Below are positions 51,140 to 60,683 of a DNA stretch of 64,000 bases, piece after piece. The DNA is from Spirilliplanes yamanashiensis (lineage in GTDB: Bacteria > Actinomycetota > Actinomycetes > Mycobacteriales > Micromonosporaceae): contig NZ_BOOY01000003.1 in assembly GCF_016863475.1 (NCBI RefSeq), positions 238,081-302,080 on the forward strand, given 5' to 3'. The notes below the pieces were generated by a model. The model was not told the DNA's origin. It saw only the letters and a program-made list of their open reading frames with translations, and made no database searches. The translations under genes and the position numbers were made by a program. Every line of letters starts with the position of its first letter. Positions within the stretch are counted from its first letter, which is position 1.

Positions 51140-51448
51140 TCACCCGCCGGTCAGGCGCCCGATCAGCAGGGCCCCGAGGGCGGCGTACGCGACCGTGGCG
51201 AGGGCCGTGCCGGGCAGCGACCAGCCGGCCTCGGCGGGGCGTGCGCCGCGCAGCCCGCGCTCGCGGCGGCGCACCGCGGCGACCAGCACGGCCCAGCCCG
51301 CCAGCGCGGCGGCGCCGGCCAGCACGGTGCCCGGCGCGGGGTCGGTGACGGCGGGGCGGGCGGCGAGCAGCGTGACGACGGCGGCGGCGACGGCGGTGCG
51401 GCGCCAGGCGAGCCGGGTGCGCTGCGCGGAGAGCCCGGCGTCGCTCAC
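51140..51448 (-). CDS. DUF202-family membrane protein
   Basis: A 102-residue protein with three hydrophobic helices. The family motif AQRTRLAWRRTAVA near the start is that of DUF202. Its ATG overlaps the stop of the upstream DUF202 protein (four bases), so the two form an operon and may pair in the membrane. No function is known. Confidence 0.8.
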   Translation of the reverse strand: MSDAGLSAQRTRLAWRRTAVAAAVVTLLAARPAVTDPAPGTVLAGAAALAGWAVLVAAVRRRERGLRGARPAEAGWSLPGTALATVAYAALGALLIGRLTGG

Positions 51449-51822
51449 CGGAACACCTGCACGACGACGACCACGGCCAGGCCGAGCGCGCCGAGCGCCA
51501 CGCCGACGGCCAGCACCGCGGGGAACACCGACGCGGGCAGGTCGCGCTTGAGCCGCATCGCCCGCTCGGAGCGCGCCCAGTGGTCGACCGCCCGCAGCGC
51601 CACCACGGCGCCGAGCAGCAGCAGCGCGGCGGCGATCACCTCGCGCAGGTGCGCCACCGGCAGTGGCGGCAGGAACTGGGCGCAGGCCAGCCCGCCCGCG
51701 ACCAGCGCCAGGCCGGTGCGGATCCAGGCGAGGAAGGTCCGCTCGTTGGCCAGCGAGAACCGGTAGTCGGGCGGCTCGCCCTCCTTGCGGACCTCGCGCG
51801 GGTCGAACCAGAGGCGCAGCAC
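51445..51822 (-). CDS. DUF202-family membrane protein (YidH-like)
   Basis: A 125-residue protein from the GTG at 51822, which puts the family motif near the N-terminus (DYRFSLANERTFLAWIRTGLALVAGG). Three membrane helices follow. YidH-type proteins are small inner-membrane proteins of unknown role. GATAAT lies six bases before the start, which again suggests a leaderless mRNA. It is the first gene of the pair. Confidence 0.8.
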   Translation of the reverse strand: MLRLWFDPREVRKEGEPPDYRFSLANERTFLAWIRTGLALVAGGLACAQFLPPLPVAHLREVIAAALLLLGAVVALRAVDHWARSERAMRLKRDLPASVFPAVLAVGVALGALGLAVVVVVQVFR

Positions 51823-51828
51823 GCCGCG

Positions 51829-51834
51829 ATTATC
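51829..51834 (-). promoter_or_regulatory. -10 box of the DUF202 operon
   Basis: GATAAT on the minus strand, six bases (CGCGGC) before the GTG at 51822; no ribosome site between them. Confidence 0.55.
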
Positions 51835-51886
51835 GCCGCTGCGGGTTCTCCTCGCGCCGGGTCCGGGCGTGTGATGGGCTGCACGG

Positions 51887-52684
51887 GTGACCGACCTCGA
51901 TGCCCGCACCCTGCTGTCCGCCTACGACTCCCAGCTGCGCCCGGACGTGCCCGACCCGGTGCCGGACGGCGTGACCGTCGAGCAGGACGGCCCGCTGGTC
52001 CGGGTCTGCGGGCTCAGCGAGGGCGGCTTCCTGTCGTACCGGGACCTGGGCGGGCTGACCGGCGCGGACCTGGACGCGCTGATCGCCCGGCAGGTCGAGG
52101 TCTTCACCAAGCTGGGCACGCCGGTCGAGTGGAAGACCTACGGCCACGACGAGCCGGCCGACCTGACCGACCGGCTGCGCGCGCACGGTTTCGTGCCGCA
52201 GGAGTCCGAGACCGTCGTGGCCGGCCCGGTCGCGGGCCTCGCGGCCACCCAGCCGGTCCTGCCGGAGGGGGTACGCCTGCGCGAGGTCACCAACCGCCCC
52301 GACCTGGACCGCATCGTGGCGATGGAGGAGGCGGTGTGGAACGCCCCGCGCGGCTTCCTCGCCGACGGGCTGGAGCGCGAGCTGGCCGCGGACCCGCAGG
52401 CGCTGACGGTGGTGGTGGCCGAGGCGGGCGGCGAGGTGGTGAGCGCCGGCTGGGTGCGGTACGTCCGGGGCACCGGGTTCGCGACGCTGTGGGGCGGCTC
52501 GACGCTGCCGCAGTGGCGCCGCCGCGGCATCTACAAGGCGCTGGTGACGTACCGGGCGCGGCTGGCCGGCGAGCGCGGCTGCACCGTCCTGCAGGTCGAC
52601 GCGTCGGAGGACAGCCGGCCGATCCTGCAGCGGCTCGGCTTCGTGGCGCTGACCACGACGACCCCGTACGTCTTCACGCCCTGA
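51887..52684 (+). CDS. GNAT-family N-acetyltransferase
   Basis: A 265-residue protein from the GTG at 51887. The C-terminal half holds a GNAT fold: acetyl-CoA motif in LPQWRRRGIYKALV, preceded by the strand GFATLWGGSTL and followed by CTVLQVDASEDSRPILQRLGF. The N-terminal half (1-130) is a partial second domain. Its substrate is unknown; it ends 124 bases before etfB. It may be leaderless (TGGGCT six bases before the start), but this box is weak. Confidence 0.83.
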   Translation: MTDLDARTLLSAYDSQLRPDVPDPVPDGVTVEQDGPLVRVCGLSEGGFLSYRDLGGLTGADLDALIARQVEVFTKLGTPVEWKTYGHDEPADLTDRLRAHGFVPQESETVVAGPVAGLAATQPVLPEGVRLREVTNRPDLDRIVAMEEAVWNAPRGFLADGLERELAADPQALTVVVAEAGGEVVSAGWVRYVRGTGFATLWGGSTLPQWRRRGIYKALVTYRARLAGERGCTVLQVDASEDSRPILQRLGFVALTTTTPYVFTP

Positions 52685-52748
52685 CGGGTGCGAGAGGATG
52701 GTCGGAGGGCGTATCGGTGCAGCGTGAGGTGCGTCACTCCCCGTCCAA

Positions 52749-52764
52749 GCTACTGGTGGGTAAC
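52749..52764. promoter_or_regulatory. Candidate operator and -10 box upstream of etfBA
   Basis: GCTACTGGTGGGTAAC is an imperfect inverted repeat (half-site GYTAC) resembling operators of TetR-type lipid regulators in actinobacteria. TAACAT at 52761-52766, overlapping it, fits a -10 box. AGGAGGG at 52789-52795 is the likely ribosome site, though its spacing to the ATG is long (13 bases). Confidence 0.45.
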
Positions 52765-52808
52765 ATTCGGGGGAGTCACCCCGGCTACAGGAGGGTCGTC
52801 GAAGCGCG

Positions 52809-53588
52809 ATGAACATCGTCGTACTCGTCAAGCAGGTCCCGGACTCCGGCGCGGAGCGGAACCTGACGTCTGACGACAACACCGTCGACCGCGGGTCGGC
52901 CAACAACGTCATCAACGAGATGGACGAATACGCCATCGAGGAGGCGCTGAAGATCAAGGAGGCGCACGGCGGCGAGGTCACCATCCTGACCATGGGCCCC
53001 GACCGCGCCACCGAGTCGATCCGCAAGGCGCTGTCGATGGGCCCGGACGCCGCGGTGCACGTCGTCGACGACGCGCTCGCCGGCTCCTGCGCGGTCGCCA
53101 CCAGCAAGGTGCTCGCCGCCGCCCTCGGCACCCTCAACGCCGACCTGATCCTGTGCGGCGCCGAGTCCACCGACGGCCGCGTGCAGGTGCTGCCGCACAT
53201 GCTGGCCGAGCGCCTCGGCGTCGCCGCCCTGACCGGCGCGCGCAAGCTCACCGTCGACGGCGCCTCCCTCACCGCGGAGCGCCAGACCGAGGAGGGCTAC
53301 GAGGTCGTCTCGGCCGCCACGCCCGCCGTGGTGTCGGTGTGGGACACGATCAACGAGCCGCGGTACCCGTCGTTCAAGGGCATCATGGCCGCCAAGAAGA
53401 AGCCCGTGCGCACCCTCTCGCTCGCCGACCTGGGCGTCTCCGCCGACGAGGTCGGGTTCGCCGGCGCCACCAGCGCGGTCGTCGAGCACAGCAAGCGCCC
53501 GCCGCGCTCCGCCGGCACCAAGATCACCGACGAGGGCACCGCCGGCACGCAGCTGGTCGAGTACCTCGTCACCGAGAAGTTCGTCTGA
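52809..53588 (+). CDS. etfB: Electron transfer flavoprotein beta subunit
   Basis: A 259-residue protein with the ETF beta fold (VVLVKQVPDSG, MDEYAIEEALKIKE, AESTDGRVQVLPHMLAERLG, AAKKKPVRTLSLADLG). It pairs with EtfA to take electrons from acyl-CoA dehydrogenases and pass them to the quinone pool. The etfA gene follows after 15 bases. The operon may be controlled at a palindrome upstream of etfB. Together with ech and icmA it serves acyl-CoA oxidation. Confidence 0.95.
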   Translation: MNIVVLVKQVPDSGAERNLTSDDNTVDRGSANNVINEMDEYAIEEALKIKEAHGGEVTILTMGPDRATESIRKALSMGPDAAVHVVDDALAGSCAVATSKVLAAALGTLNADLILCGAESTDGRVQVLPHMLAERLGVAALTGARKLTVDGASLTAERQTEEGYEVVSAATPAVVSVWDTINEPRYPSFKGIMAAKKKPVRTLSLADLGVSADEVGFAGATSAVVEHSKRPPRSAGTKITDEGTAGTQLVEYLVTEKFV

Positions 53589-53603
53589 GAAGGGGCCACG
53601 GAC

Positions 53604-54563
53604 ATGGCTGAGGTTCTGGTCGTCGTCGAGGCCACCCAGGCTTTCGGCGTCAAGAAGGTCACGCTCGAGCTGCTGACGCTCGCCCGCCGCATCGGCTCGC
53701 CGTCCGCCGTCGTCCTCGGCGGCCCCGGCGCCGCCGCGGAGCTGGCGGGCAAGCTGGCCGAGTACGGCGCGGAGAAGATCTACGCCGCCGAGAGCGAGGA
53801 GATCGACGGGCACCTGGTCGCGCCCAAGGCGACCGTGCTGGCGAACCTCGTGCGCGAGGTGCAGCCCGCCGCCGTGCTGCTCGCCTCCACCCAGGAGGGC
53901 AAGGAGATCGCCGGCCGGCTCGCCGTCAAGCTCGACAACGGCCTGCTCACCGACGTCGTCGACCTCGACGCGGACGGCACCGCCACGCAGGTCGCGTTCG
54001 CGGGCTCGACGATCGTCAAGTCCAAGGTCACCCGCGGCCTGCCGCTGGTGACGCTGCGCCCGAACTCGGTGACGCCCGAGCCGGCGCCGGCCACGCCCGG
54101 CACGGTTGCGCTGGAGGTCGCCGCGACCGAGGCCGACAAGCTGGCGAAGGTGGTCGAGCGGGTCGCCGAGCAGAAGGGCAGCCGCCCGGAGCTCACCGAA
54201 GCGTCGATCGTCGTCTCCGGCGGCCGCGGCATCGGCAACGCCGACAACTTCAAGCTCGTCGAGGAGATCGCCGACCTGCTCGGCGGCGCCGTCGGCGCGT
54301 CCCGCGCGGCCGTCGACTCCGGCTACTACCCGCACCAGTTCCAGGTGGGCCAGACCGGCAAGACGGTGTCCCCGCAGCTGTACGTGGCGCTGGGCATCTC
54401 CGGCGCGATCCAGCACCGGGCCGGCATGCAGACCTCGAAGACGATCGTCGCCGTCAACAAGGACGCCGAGGCGCCGATCTTCGAGCTGGCCGACTTCGGC
54501 GTCGTGGGCGACCTGTTCAAGGTCCTGCCGCAGGCCGCCGAGGAGATCCGCAAGCGCAAGTAG
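53604..54563 (+). CDS. etfA: Electron transfer flavoprotein alpha subunit
   Basis: A 319-residue protein, 15 bases after etfB. The C-terminal FAD-binding domain is plain: [36 protein letters not shown], then [27 protein letters not shown] and [24 protein letters not shown]. The FAD bound here carries electrons from acyl-CoA dehydrogenases. A hairpin terminator follows. Confidence 0.95.
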   Translation: MAEVLVVVEATQAFGVKKVTLELLTLARRIGSPSAVVLGGPGAAAELAGKLAEYGAEKIYAAESEEIDGHLVAPKATVLANLVREVQPAAVLLASTQEGKEIAGRLAVKLDNGLLTDVVDLDADGTATQVAFAGSTIVKSKVTRGLPLVTLRPNSVTPEPAPATPGTVALEVAATEADKLAKVVERVAEQKGSRPELTEASIVVSGGRGIGNADNFKLVEEIADLLGGAVGASRAAVDSGYYPHQFQVGQTGKTVSPQLYVALGISGAIQHRAGMQTSKTIVAVNKDAEAPIFELADFGVVGDLFKVLPQAAEEIRKRK

Positions 54564-54574
54564 GTTCGTTCCGG

Positions 54575-54615
54575 TCGAAAACGGCCCGGTGGCTTCGGCT
54601 GCCGGGCCGTTTCGA
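54575..54615 (+). terminator. Hairpin terminator after etfA
   Basis: ACGGCCCGG and CCGGGCCGT pair around TGGCTTCGGCTG, extended by AAA/TTT and outer TCGA bases with one bulge. It starts 12 bases after the etfA stop. Confidence 0.75.
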
Positions 54616-54694
54616 CATGTAAATCGACGCAACTCCCATCCACGTCGGTCGCATCGACGAAGCACCGGTGTCCACACCGACCGGAGGAGTCGCG

Positions 54695-55534
54695 ATGTTC
54701 CGTTCCACCCTTCGCCGCACGGCCGCAGCGGCCGCGATCACCACGATCGCGTTCGGTGGCCTCAGCGCCCTGACCGCGTCGCCCGCCTGGGCGGCCACCT
54801 CGAAGGTCTCCGTCGTGCACGGCATCCCCGGCCAGCCGGTGGACGTCTACGTCAACGGCGACAAGACGCTCGACAACTTCCAGCCAGGCGACGTGGCCGG
54901 CCCCCTCGACCTGGAGGAGGGCCAGTACGACATCGCCCTCACCAAGCCCGGCGAGGCCATCGGCCAGGCCATCCTGACCGTCGACAACGCCGAGGTCCCC
55001 GGCGGCGCGAACATCACCCTCGCGGCGCACCTCGATGCGTCCGGCGCCCCGAAGATCACGCCGTTCGTCAACGACACCGGCAAGCTGGCCGCCGGCCAGG
55101 CCCGCCTCACCGTCCGGCACACCGCCGCCGCGCCCGGCGTCGACGTGCGCGCCGGTGGCGAGCCCGTGTTCACCAACCTGACCAACCCCAACGAGGAGAA
55201 GGCCGACCTGCCCGCCGGCACCGTCAGCGCCGACGTGGTCCTCACCGGCACCGGCACCGTGGTGCTCGGCCCGACGGACCTCAACCTGCGCGAGGGCACC
55301 TCGACGATCGTGTACGCCATCGGCTCCGCCGAGGACGACACCCTCGACATCGTCGCCCAGACCATCTCCGGCCTGCACTCCGCCCCGGGCGGCGTGCCCA
55401 GCGGCACCGGCGGCCTCGCCGACACCGGTCTCGCCCCCTGGTGGTACGCGGCCGCGGCGGCCGGCCTGCTGCTCCTGGTCGGCGGCGCCACCCGCCTCGG
55501 CCTCGTCACCCGGCCCGTCCGCTCCCGCCGGTGA
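54695..55534 (+). CDS. Secreted DUF4397 protein with an LADTG sorting signal
   Basis: A 279-residue protein from the ATG at 54695 behind GGAGGAG. A signal peptide ends near AWA (33). Two beta-sandwich segments of the DUF4397 type follow ([18 protein letters not shown], and [20 protein letters not shown]). The C-terminus has the pentapeptide LADTG (241-245), a hydrophobic helix ([14 protein letters not shown]) and a basic tail (RPVRSRR). LAxTG is the motif cut by class E sortases, so the protein is probably anchored to the cell wall. Its gene overlaps a sortase gene by four bases, which makes it a likely dedicated substrate. Confidence 0.85.
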   Translation: MFRSTLRRTAAAAAITTIAFGGLSALTASPAWAATSKVSVVHGIPGQPVDVYVNGDKTLDNFQPGDVAGPLDLEEGQYDIALTKPGEAIGQAILTVDNAEVPGGANITLAAHLDASGAPKITPFVNDTGKLAAGQARLTVRHTAAAPGVDVRAGGEPVFTNLTNPNEEKADLPAGTVSADVVLTGTGTVVLGPTDLNLREGTSTIVYAIGSAEDDTLDIVAQTISGLHSAPGGVPSGTGGLADTGLAPWWYAAAAAGLLLLVGGATRLGLVTRPVRSRR

Positions 55535-56247
55535 CCCAGCCGGACGCGACGCCCCGGGCCCGGCCCGGGGCGTCGCCCCCTGCCCGCCGCATCGTGCGGC
55601 CGCTGCTGGCGGTCGCCGCCGGCGCCGCGCTGCTGCTCGGCGGCGGGGTTGCCGCCTGCCAGGCGCAGCCCCCCGGCGACGTGGGCGCCGACCGGGCCGC
55701 CGCCCTCGCCTCCCCGTCGCTGCCCGTCCCGCCGTCCGACACCGTGCCCGCCACCCGCGTGCCGGTGCAGCGCGGCGAGCTGCCCACCGCCGGCGACACC
55801 GTCGAGCCGCGCCGCCTGCGGATCCCCGCCCTGCGGCTCGACGCGAGCGTGGTCGGCGTCGGCATCGACCGGCGCAGCGGCGACTTCGCCGTGCCGCCCA
55901 GCGTCGACCGGGTCGGCTGGTACCGCTGGGGCCCCGGGCTGGAGGCCACGGCCGGCTCCGTCGTCATCGCCGGCCACGTCGACAGCGCCGAGCAGGGCCG
56001 CGGCGCGTTCTTCCGGTTGCGCGAGCTCGACGACGGCGACACCGTCACCGTCGCCGGCGCCGACGGCCGCGAGCGCGCGTACCGGGTCGTCGCCCGCCAG
56101 ACGTTCGACAAACGACGCATCCCGCTGGAGAAGTTCTTCGCCCGCGACGGCGCCACCCGCCTGACCCTCATCACCTGCGGCGGGCCGTTCGACCCGAAGA
56201 CCGGCCACTACCGCGACAACGTCGTGGTCACCGCCGAACCGGCGTGA
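55531..56247 (+). CDS. Class F sortase (second copy)
   Basis: A 238-residue protein from a GTG overlapping the previous stop (GTGA). A hydrophobic segment (about 23-40) precedes VAAC (Cys43), which might be a lipobox. The catalytic residues are His149 (AGHVDS), Cys216 (LITCGG) and Arg228 (YRDNVVV). The sequence is related to the sortase at 31864, but this one has a clear neighbour with a sorting motif. It probably attaches or processes the DUF4397 protein. Class F versus E cannot be decided from these motifs alone. Confidence 0.87.
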   Translation: MTQPDATPRARPGASPPARRIVRPLLAVAAGAALLLGGGVAACQAQPPGDVGADRAAALASPSLPVPPSDTVPATRVPVQRGELPTAGDTVEPRRLRIPALRLDASVVGVGIDRRSGDFAVPPSVDRVGWYRWGPGLEATAGSVVIAGHVDSAEQGRGAFFRLRELDDGDTVTVAGADGRERAYRVVARQTFDKRRIPLEKFFARDGATRLTLITCGGPFDPKTGHYRDNVVVTAEPA

Positions 56248-56297
56248 GAGTCCCCTCGTCCGCCGGGCGCGGGGTCGGTGTCCCGGCCCGGCGGACG

Positions 56298-56303
56298 TAG
56301 GCT
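56298..56303 (+). promoter_or_regulatory. -10 box of the cysteine desulfurase gene
   Basis: TAGGCT, eight bases (GAAGGGCG) before the ATG at 56312. The gap contains a weak purine run, so leaderless translation is likely but less certain here. Confidence 0.5.
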
Positions 56304-56311
56304 GAAGGGCG

Positions 56312-57487
56312 ATGGCCTACCTGGATCACGCAGCGACCACGCCGATGCTCGCCGAGGCGCTGGACGCGTACGTCGCCGCCGCCCGCGAGGTCGGCAACCC
56401 GTCGTCCCTGCACGCCCCCGGCCGCGCCGCCCGGCGCCTGGTCGAGGAGTCGCGCGAGCGGATCGCCGCCGTGCTCGGCGCCCGCCCCTCCGAGATCGTC
56501 TTCACCAGCGGCGGCACCGAGGCCGACAACCTCGCCGTCAAGGGCGTGTTCTGGGCCCGCCGCGCCGCCGACCCCGCCCGCACCCGCGTGGTCGCCAGCG
56601 CCGTCGAGCACCACGCCGTCCTCGACGCCGTCGACTGGCTCGTCGCCCACGAGGGCGCCGCCGTCACCTGGCTGCCCGTCGACCCCTCCGGGCTCGTCGA
56701 GCCCGCCGTCCTCGCGGACGCCCTCGGCGACGACGTGGCCGTCGTCAGCGTCCAGTGGGCCAACAACGAGGTCGGCACCGTGCAGCCCGTCCCCGCCCTG
56801 GCCGCCGCCGCGTCCGTCGCGGGCGTCCCGCTGCACACCGACGCCGTGCAGGCCGTCGGCCAGATCCCCGTCGACTTCGCCGCCAGCGGCGCGGCCGCCC
56901 TCACCCTCACCGGCCACAAGCTCGGCGGCCCCGTCGGCGTCGGCGCCCTGCTGCTCGGCCGCGACGTCGCCGCCACCCCGCTGCTGCACGGCGGCGGCCA
57001 GGAACGCGACGTGCGCTCCGGCACCCTCGACACCGCCGGCATCGCCGCGTTCGCCGTCGCCGTCGAGTGCGCCGTCAAGGTCCAGCAGGAGTACGCCGCC
57101 CGCGTCTCCGCCCTGCGCGACGGCCTCGTCGAGCGGGTGCGCGCCGCGGTGCCCGACGCCGTCTACAACGGCCCCGCCGACCCGGCCGGCCGGCTGCCCG
57201 GCAACGCCCACTTCTCGTTCCCCGGCTGCGAAGGCGACGCCCTGCTCATGCTGCTGGACGCCCTGGGCATCGCCTGCTCCACCGGCTCCGCCTGCTCCGC
57301 GGGCGTCGCCCAGCCGTCGCACGTCCTGCTTGCCCTCGGCGCCGACGACGGCCGCGCCCGCTCGTCGCTGCGCTTCTCCCTCGGCCACACCTCCACCGCC
57401 GCCGACGTCGACGCGCTGCTGGCCGCCCTGCCCGGCGCCGTGGAACGCGCCCGCCGCGCCGGCGCCCTCAGAGGGTCCGGGTCATGA
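56312..57487 (+). CDS. Cysteine desulfurase (NifS/IscS family)
   Basis: A 391-residue PLP enzyme. The PLP lysine is Lys203 (TGHKLGGP), His100-His101 (SAVEHHAVL) are in the cofactor site, and the persulfide-forming Cys328 is in GSACSAG. Length and motif spacing are those of IscS/NifS. It removes sulfur from cysteine and passes it to acceptors. The mnmA gene lies 0.7 kb downstream, so sulfur for tRNA thiolation is the probable main use; iron-sulfur cluster assembly is also possible. Its 3' end overlaps a convergent GNAT gene. Confidence 0.93.
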   Translation: MAYLDHAATTPMLAEALDAYVAAAREVGNPSSLHAPGRAARRLVEESRERIAAVLGARPSEIVFTSGGTEADNLAVKGVFWARRAADPARTRVVASAVEHHAVLDAVDWLVAHEGAAVTWLPVDPSGLVEPAVLADALGDDVAVVSVQWANNEVGTVQPVPALAAAASVAGVPLHTDAVQAVGQIPVDFAASGAAALTLTGHKLGGPVGVGALLLGRDVAATPLLHGGGQERDVRSGTLDTAGIAAFAVAVECAVKVQQEYAARVSALRDGLVERVRAAVPDAVYNGPADPAGRLPGNAHFSFPGCEGDALLMLLDALGIACSTGSACSAGVAQPSHVLLALGADDGRARSSLRFSLGHTSTAADVDALLAALPGAVERARRAGALRGSGS

Positions 57488-57923
57488 AAACGTTGTGCGG
57501 GCTCGCCCGGTAATCACCGAACGGCTCGCAGTAGGCGAACCCGAACCGCTCGTACAGCCGCCGGGCTGGCGCGAAGAAGTCGTCCGACCCCGTCTCCAGG
57601 CTCAGCCGGATCAACCCCAGCCCGCGCGCCTGCTCGACGATGTGCCCGACCAGCAGGGCCCCGATCCCGGCCCGCCGCCGCTCCGGCGCCGTCCGCATCG
57701 ACTTGATCTCCCCGTGGCCGGCGTCGAGCCGCTTCAATGCCCCGCACCCCACGATCGCGTCCCCGTCGAGCACCGACCAGAACGTGATCTCGGGCCGCCG
57801 CAACCCGTCCAGGTCCAGCGCATGCTTGCTCTCGGGAGGCGTGATCTCCCGCATCTGCCGCACGTGCCCGTCCAGGAACGCGGCGATCCCGGGCCCGCTG
57901 AGGTCGTCGACGACGATGCGCAT
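57468..57923 (-). CDS. GNAT-family N-acetyltransferase
   Basis: A 151-residue protein from ATG 57923. The GNAT signature lies in [25 protein letters not shown] (RRRAGIG, acetyl-CoA pyrophosphate loop) and the late strand [16 protein letters not shown]. The size and simple layout resemble putative phosphinothricin or ribosomal-type acetyltransferases, with no substrate assigned. The stop side overlaps the cysteine desulfurase gene by 20 bases. Confidence 0.85.
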   Translation of the reverse strand: MRIVVDDLSGPGIAAFLDGHVRQMREITPPESKHALDLDGLRRPEITFWSVLDGDAIVGCGALKRLDAGHGEIKSMRTAPERRRAGIGALLVGHIVEQARGLGLIRLSLETGSDDFFAPARRLYERFGFAYCEPFGDYRASPHNVFMTRTL

Positions 57924-57948
57924 GCGCCCAGTGTGGCAAACCGGCGAT

Positions 57949-58092
57949 CTAGTCGGTGGGCTCCGCGCCACCGGCCTCGGGCTCGTCACTGGTCTCCGGC
58001 CCGACCCGCACGTCGTCGCTGGCCACGGGGGCGTCCTGCTCGACGGCGGGGGCGTCCTGCTCGTCGGCGCTGTCGCGCTGCTCGTCAGTCAT
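57949..58092 (-). CDS. Small acidic hypothetical protein
   Basis: A possible 47-residue protein from the ATG at 58092, entirely hydrophilic and highly acidic, with EQDAP twice (DEQDAPAVEQDAPVASDD). No ribosome site is clear. It may be a disordered peptide or not expressed; evidence is only the acidic composition and an ATG at the expected spot in a gap between two real genes. Confidence 0.35.
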   Translation of the reverse strand: MTDEQRDSADEQDAPAVEQDAPVASDDVRVGPETSDEPEAGGAEPTD

Positions 58093-58215
58093 GCGGGGAG
58101 GATTCCCCACCCGCGGACGAATACGCCTCCGCGGACGGCGGTCGAGGCCGACGCGGCCGTGACCCGCGACCACCCGCTCGGCTCAGGCCGTCCGACGGTC
58201 CGGCGGGCGGCCGGA

Positions 58216-58221
58216 TAGGCT
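58216..58221 (+). promoter_or_regulatory. -10 box of mnmA
   Basis: TAGGCT, six bases (CTCACC) before the GTG at 58228; no Shine-Dalgarno site, so the mRNA is probably leaderless. Confidence 0.55.
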
Positions 58222-58227
58222 CTCACC

Positions 58228-59298
58228 GTGAGGGTGCTGGCTGCGATGTCCGGTGGGGTCGACTCCGCCGTGGCTGCCGCGCGCGCCGTCGACGCCGGCC
58301 ACGACGTCACCGGTGTGCACCTGGCGCTGGCGCGCAACCCGCAGACGTTCCGCACCGGCGCCCGCGGCTGCTGCACGCTCGAGGATTCCCGGGACGCCCG
58401 CCGCGCCGCCGACGTGCTCGGCATCCCGTTCTACGTGTGGGACATGGCCGAGCAGTTCCACGCCGACGTGGTGGACGACTTCGTCGCCGAGTACGCGGCG
58501 GGGCGGACCCCGAACCCGTGCCTGCGGTGCAACGAGAAGATCAAGTTCGCGGCGGTGCTGGACCGGGCGGTGGCGCTCGGGTTCGACGCCGTCGTCACCG
58601 GTCATCATGCCCGGCTCGGCGCCGACGGGCTGCTGCGCCGCAGCGTCGACCTGCCCAAGGACCAGTCGTACGTGCTGGCCGTGCTGACCCGCGCGCAGCT
58701 CGACCGCGCGGTCTTCCCCCTGGGTGACTCGACGAAGGCGCAGGTCCGCGCGGAGGCCGCGGAGCGCGGCCTGGCCGTCGCCGACAAGCCCGACTCGCAC
58801 GACATCTGCTTCATCGCCGACGGCGACACCCGCGGCTTCCTGCGTGAGCGGCTCGGCGAGCAGCCCGGCGACATCGTCGACGGCCGCACCGGCGCCGTCC
58901 TGGGCCGGCACGACGGGGCGTACGCGTACACGGTCGGCCAGCGCAAGGGCCTCGACCTGCGGGTGCCGGCGGCGGACGGGCAGCCGCGCTACGTGCTGTC
59001 CATCACCCCGGTGACGAACACGGTCACGGTCGGGCCCCGCGAGGACCTGGCGGTGTCGTCGGTCACCGCGTCGCGTCCGGTGTGGACGGCGGGCCCGCCG
59101 CCGGCGGGCCCGATCGAGTGCGACGTGCAGATGCGCGCGCACGGCGAGGTCATCCCCGCGGTCGTCGCGGTGGACGGCGACCGGCTCGCCGCCGACCTGC
59201 GCCGCCCCGCCCGGGGCGTCGCCGCCGGGCAGGCCATCGTGGCCTACCGCCCCGACCCCGACGGAGACATCGTGCTCGGCTCGGCCACCCTTGACTGA
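58228..59298 (+). CDS. mnmA: tRNA-specific 2-thiouridylase MnmA
   Basis: A 356-residue enzyme from a GTG start. The PP-loop SGGVDS is at 8-13. Catalytic Cys98 (NPCLRC) and Cys194 (HDICF) form the persulfide pair, and TVGQRKGL lies in the C-terminal part. It activates U34 of tRNA-Lys, Glu and Gln with ATP and inserts sulfur, giving s2U. The sulfur should come from the cysteine desulfurase nearby. The stop overlaps the next start by 8 bases. Confidence 0.94.
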   Translation: MRVLAAMSGGVDSAVAAARAVDAGHDVTGVHLALARNPQTFRTGARGCCTLEDSRDARRAADVLGIPFYVWDMAEQFHADVVDDFVAEYAAGRTPNPCLRCNEKIKFAAVLDRAVALGFDAVVTGHHARLGADGLLRRSVDLPKDQSYVLAVLTRAQLDRAVFPLGDSTKAQVRAEAAERGLAVADKPDSHDICFIADGDTRGFLRERLGEQPGDIVDGRTGAVLGRHDGAYAYTVGQRKGLDLRVPAADGQPRYVLSITPVTNTVTVGPREDLAVSSVTASRPVWTAGPPPAGPIECDVQMRAHGEVIPAVVAVDGDRLAADLRRPARGVAAGQAIVAYRPDPDGDIVLGSATLD

Positions 59299-60274
59299 CT
59301 TCCCCTGGCCCGCGGCGGCCGCCACCGGCATCGGCTCGCTGCCCGGCACCGACGTCGCCGAGGCGCAGCGCATCGTCCTGGGCGAGCTGCCCGACCTGCC
59401 GCACCTGCCCGAGCTGCCCGCTCGCGGCGCGGGAGCCGACATGATCGGCCGGGGCGCCGGGTTCCTCGTCGACCTGCCGGTCGAGCTCTACGCCGGGCAG
59501 TGGCGGGTCGCGGCCCGCGCCGGCCGGGACGCCCGCCGCACCGCCGACCTGCTCGAACGCGACCTCGACCAGCTCACCGAGCAGGCGGGCGACTACGCCG
59601 GCACGGTGAAGGTGCAGGCCGCCGGCCCGTGGACGCTCGCCGCGTCGGTCGACCTGCCGCTCGGCGGCCGCATCCTGCGCGACCACGGCGCGGTGCGCGA
59701 CCTCGCCGCCTCGCTCGCCGAGGGGCTGCGGCTGCACGTGGCCGACGTCCGCTCCCGCCTGCCGCGCGCCACGGTCCTGCTCCAGCTCGACGAGCCGTCG
59801 CTGCCCGCCGTGCTGGCCGGTCACGTGCCGACCGAGAGCGGCTTCAGCGCCTACCGCGCTGTCGCGGCGAGCGCCGCCGCCGACGCCCTGCGCGCGGTGG
59901 TCGACGCCGCCGGGGCCCCCGTCGTGGTGCACTGCTGCGCGCCCGGCGTACCCCTGCAGGTCGTCCGCGACGCGGGCGCCGCCGCCGTCGCCCTCGACCT
60001 GTCCCTGGTCACCGACCTCGACCCGCTCGGCGAGGCCCTCGACGCGGGCCTCGGCCTGTTCGCCGGCGCCGCCCCCGCCACCGGCCCGCGGACGTCGGCC
60101 GCGGTGGCCGGCGCGGTGCGCGACCTGTGGAGCAAGCTCAGCTTCCCGGCCCGCCGCCTGCCCGAGCAGGTCGTCGTCACCCCCGCCTGCGGCCTGGCCG
60201 GCGCCACCCCGGCGCAGGCCCGCGCCGCCCTCACGGCCTGCCGCGACGCCGCCCGCCGGCTGTACGAGTCGTAG
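59291..60274 (+). CDS. MetE C-terminal-like methionine synthase domain protein
   Basis: A 327-residue protein that probably starts at TTG 59291, inside mnmA, because homologue-like [10 protein letters not shown] comes about ten residues in. It shows the barrel of cobalamin-independent methionine synthase, with VHCCAP supplying the zinc-site His-x-Cys region and ACGLAG for the later Cys. It is only half as long as MetE and has no N-terminal domain, so it is not a full MetE. Such proteins probably move methyl groups from other donors. Coupling to mnmA is conserved in many actinobacteria as far as I know. Confidence 0.82.
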   Translation: MTDFPWPAAAATGIGSLPGTDVAEAQRIVLGELPDLPHLPELPARGAGADMIGRGAGFLVDLPVELYAGQWRVAARAGRDARRTADLLERDLDQLTEQAGDYAGTVKVQAAGPWTLAASVDLPLGGRILRDHGAVRDLAASLAEGLRLHVADVRSRLPRATVLLQLDEPSLPAVLAGHVPTESGFSAYRAVAASAAADALRAVVDAAGAPVVVHCCAPGVPLQVVRDAGAAAVALDLSLVTDLDPLGEALDAGLGLFAGAAPATGPRTSAAVAGAVRDLWSKLSFPARRLPEQVVVTPACGLAGATPAQARAALTACRDAARRLYES

Positions 60275-60308
60275 GAAAATTGTCGTAGGTGGTTGGCAGG
60301 CTGGGCCG

Positions 60309-60671
60309 ATGATCGGACGACTCCACAGCACCGTCATCGACTGCCCCGACCCGCAGGCCCTGGCCAACTTCTACGCGGCCGTGCTCGGCGGCCGCATCGC
60401 CCGCGACGACGGCGACTGGGTCACCGTCGAGGGCGACGGCCTGCCCCGGCTCGCCTTCCAGCAGGCCCCCGACCTGCAGCCGCCGCAGTGGCCGGACCCC
60501 GACCACCCGCAGCAGTTCCACCTCGACATCGACGTCGACGACGTCGAGGCGGCGGAGCCGAAGGTGCTCGCGCTGGGCGCCCGGCGGCTGCCGGGCGAGG
60601 GCGGCGACGCCGAGACCGGCTTCCGGGTGTACGCGGACCCGGCCGGCCACCCGTTCTGCCTGGTCTGGTAG
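60309..60671 (+). CDS. VOC-superfamily (glyoxalase-like) protein
   Basis: A 120-residue protein made of paired beta-alpha-beta-beta-beta units. STVIDCPDPQALANFYAAVLGG opens it, HLDIDVDDVEAAE starts the second unit, and FRVYADPAGHPFCLVW ends it. This is the VOC fold of glyoxalase or dioxygenase relatives. The metal ligands are not complete, so catalysis cannot be predicted. It lies 34 bases after the MetE-like gene. Confidence 0.83.
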   Translation: MIGRLHSTVIDCPDPQALANFYAAVLGGRIARDDGDWVTVEGDGLPRLAFQQAPDLQPPQWPDPDHPQQFHLDIDVDDVEAAEPKVLALGARRLPGEGGDAETGFRVYADPAGHPFCLVW

Positions 60672-60683
60672 CCCGGGGCGTCG

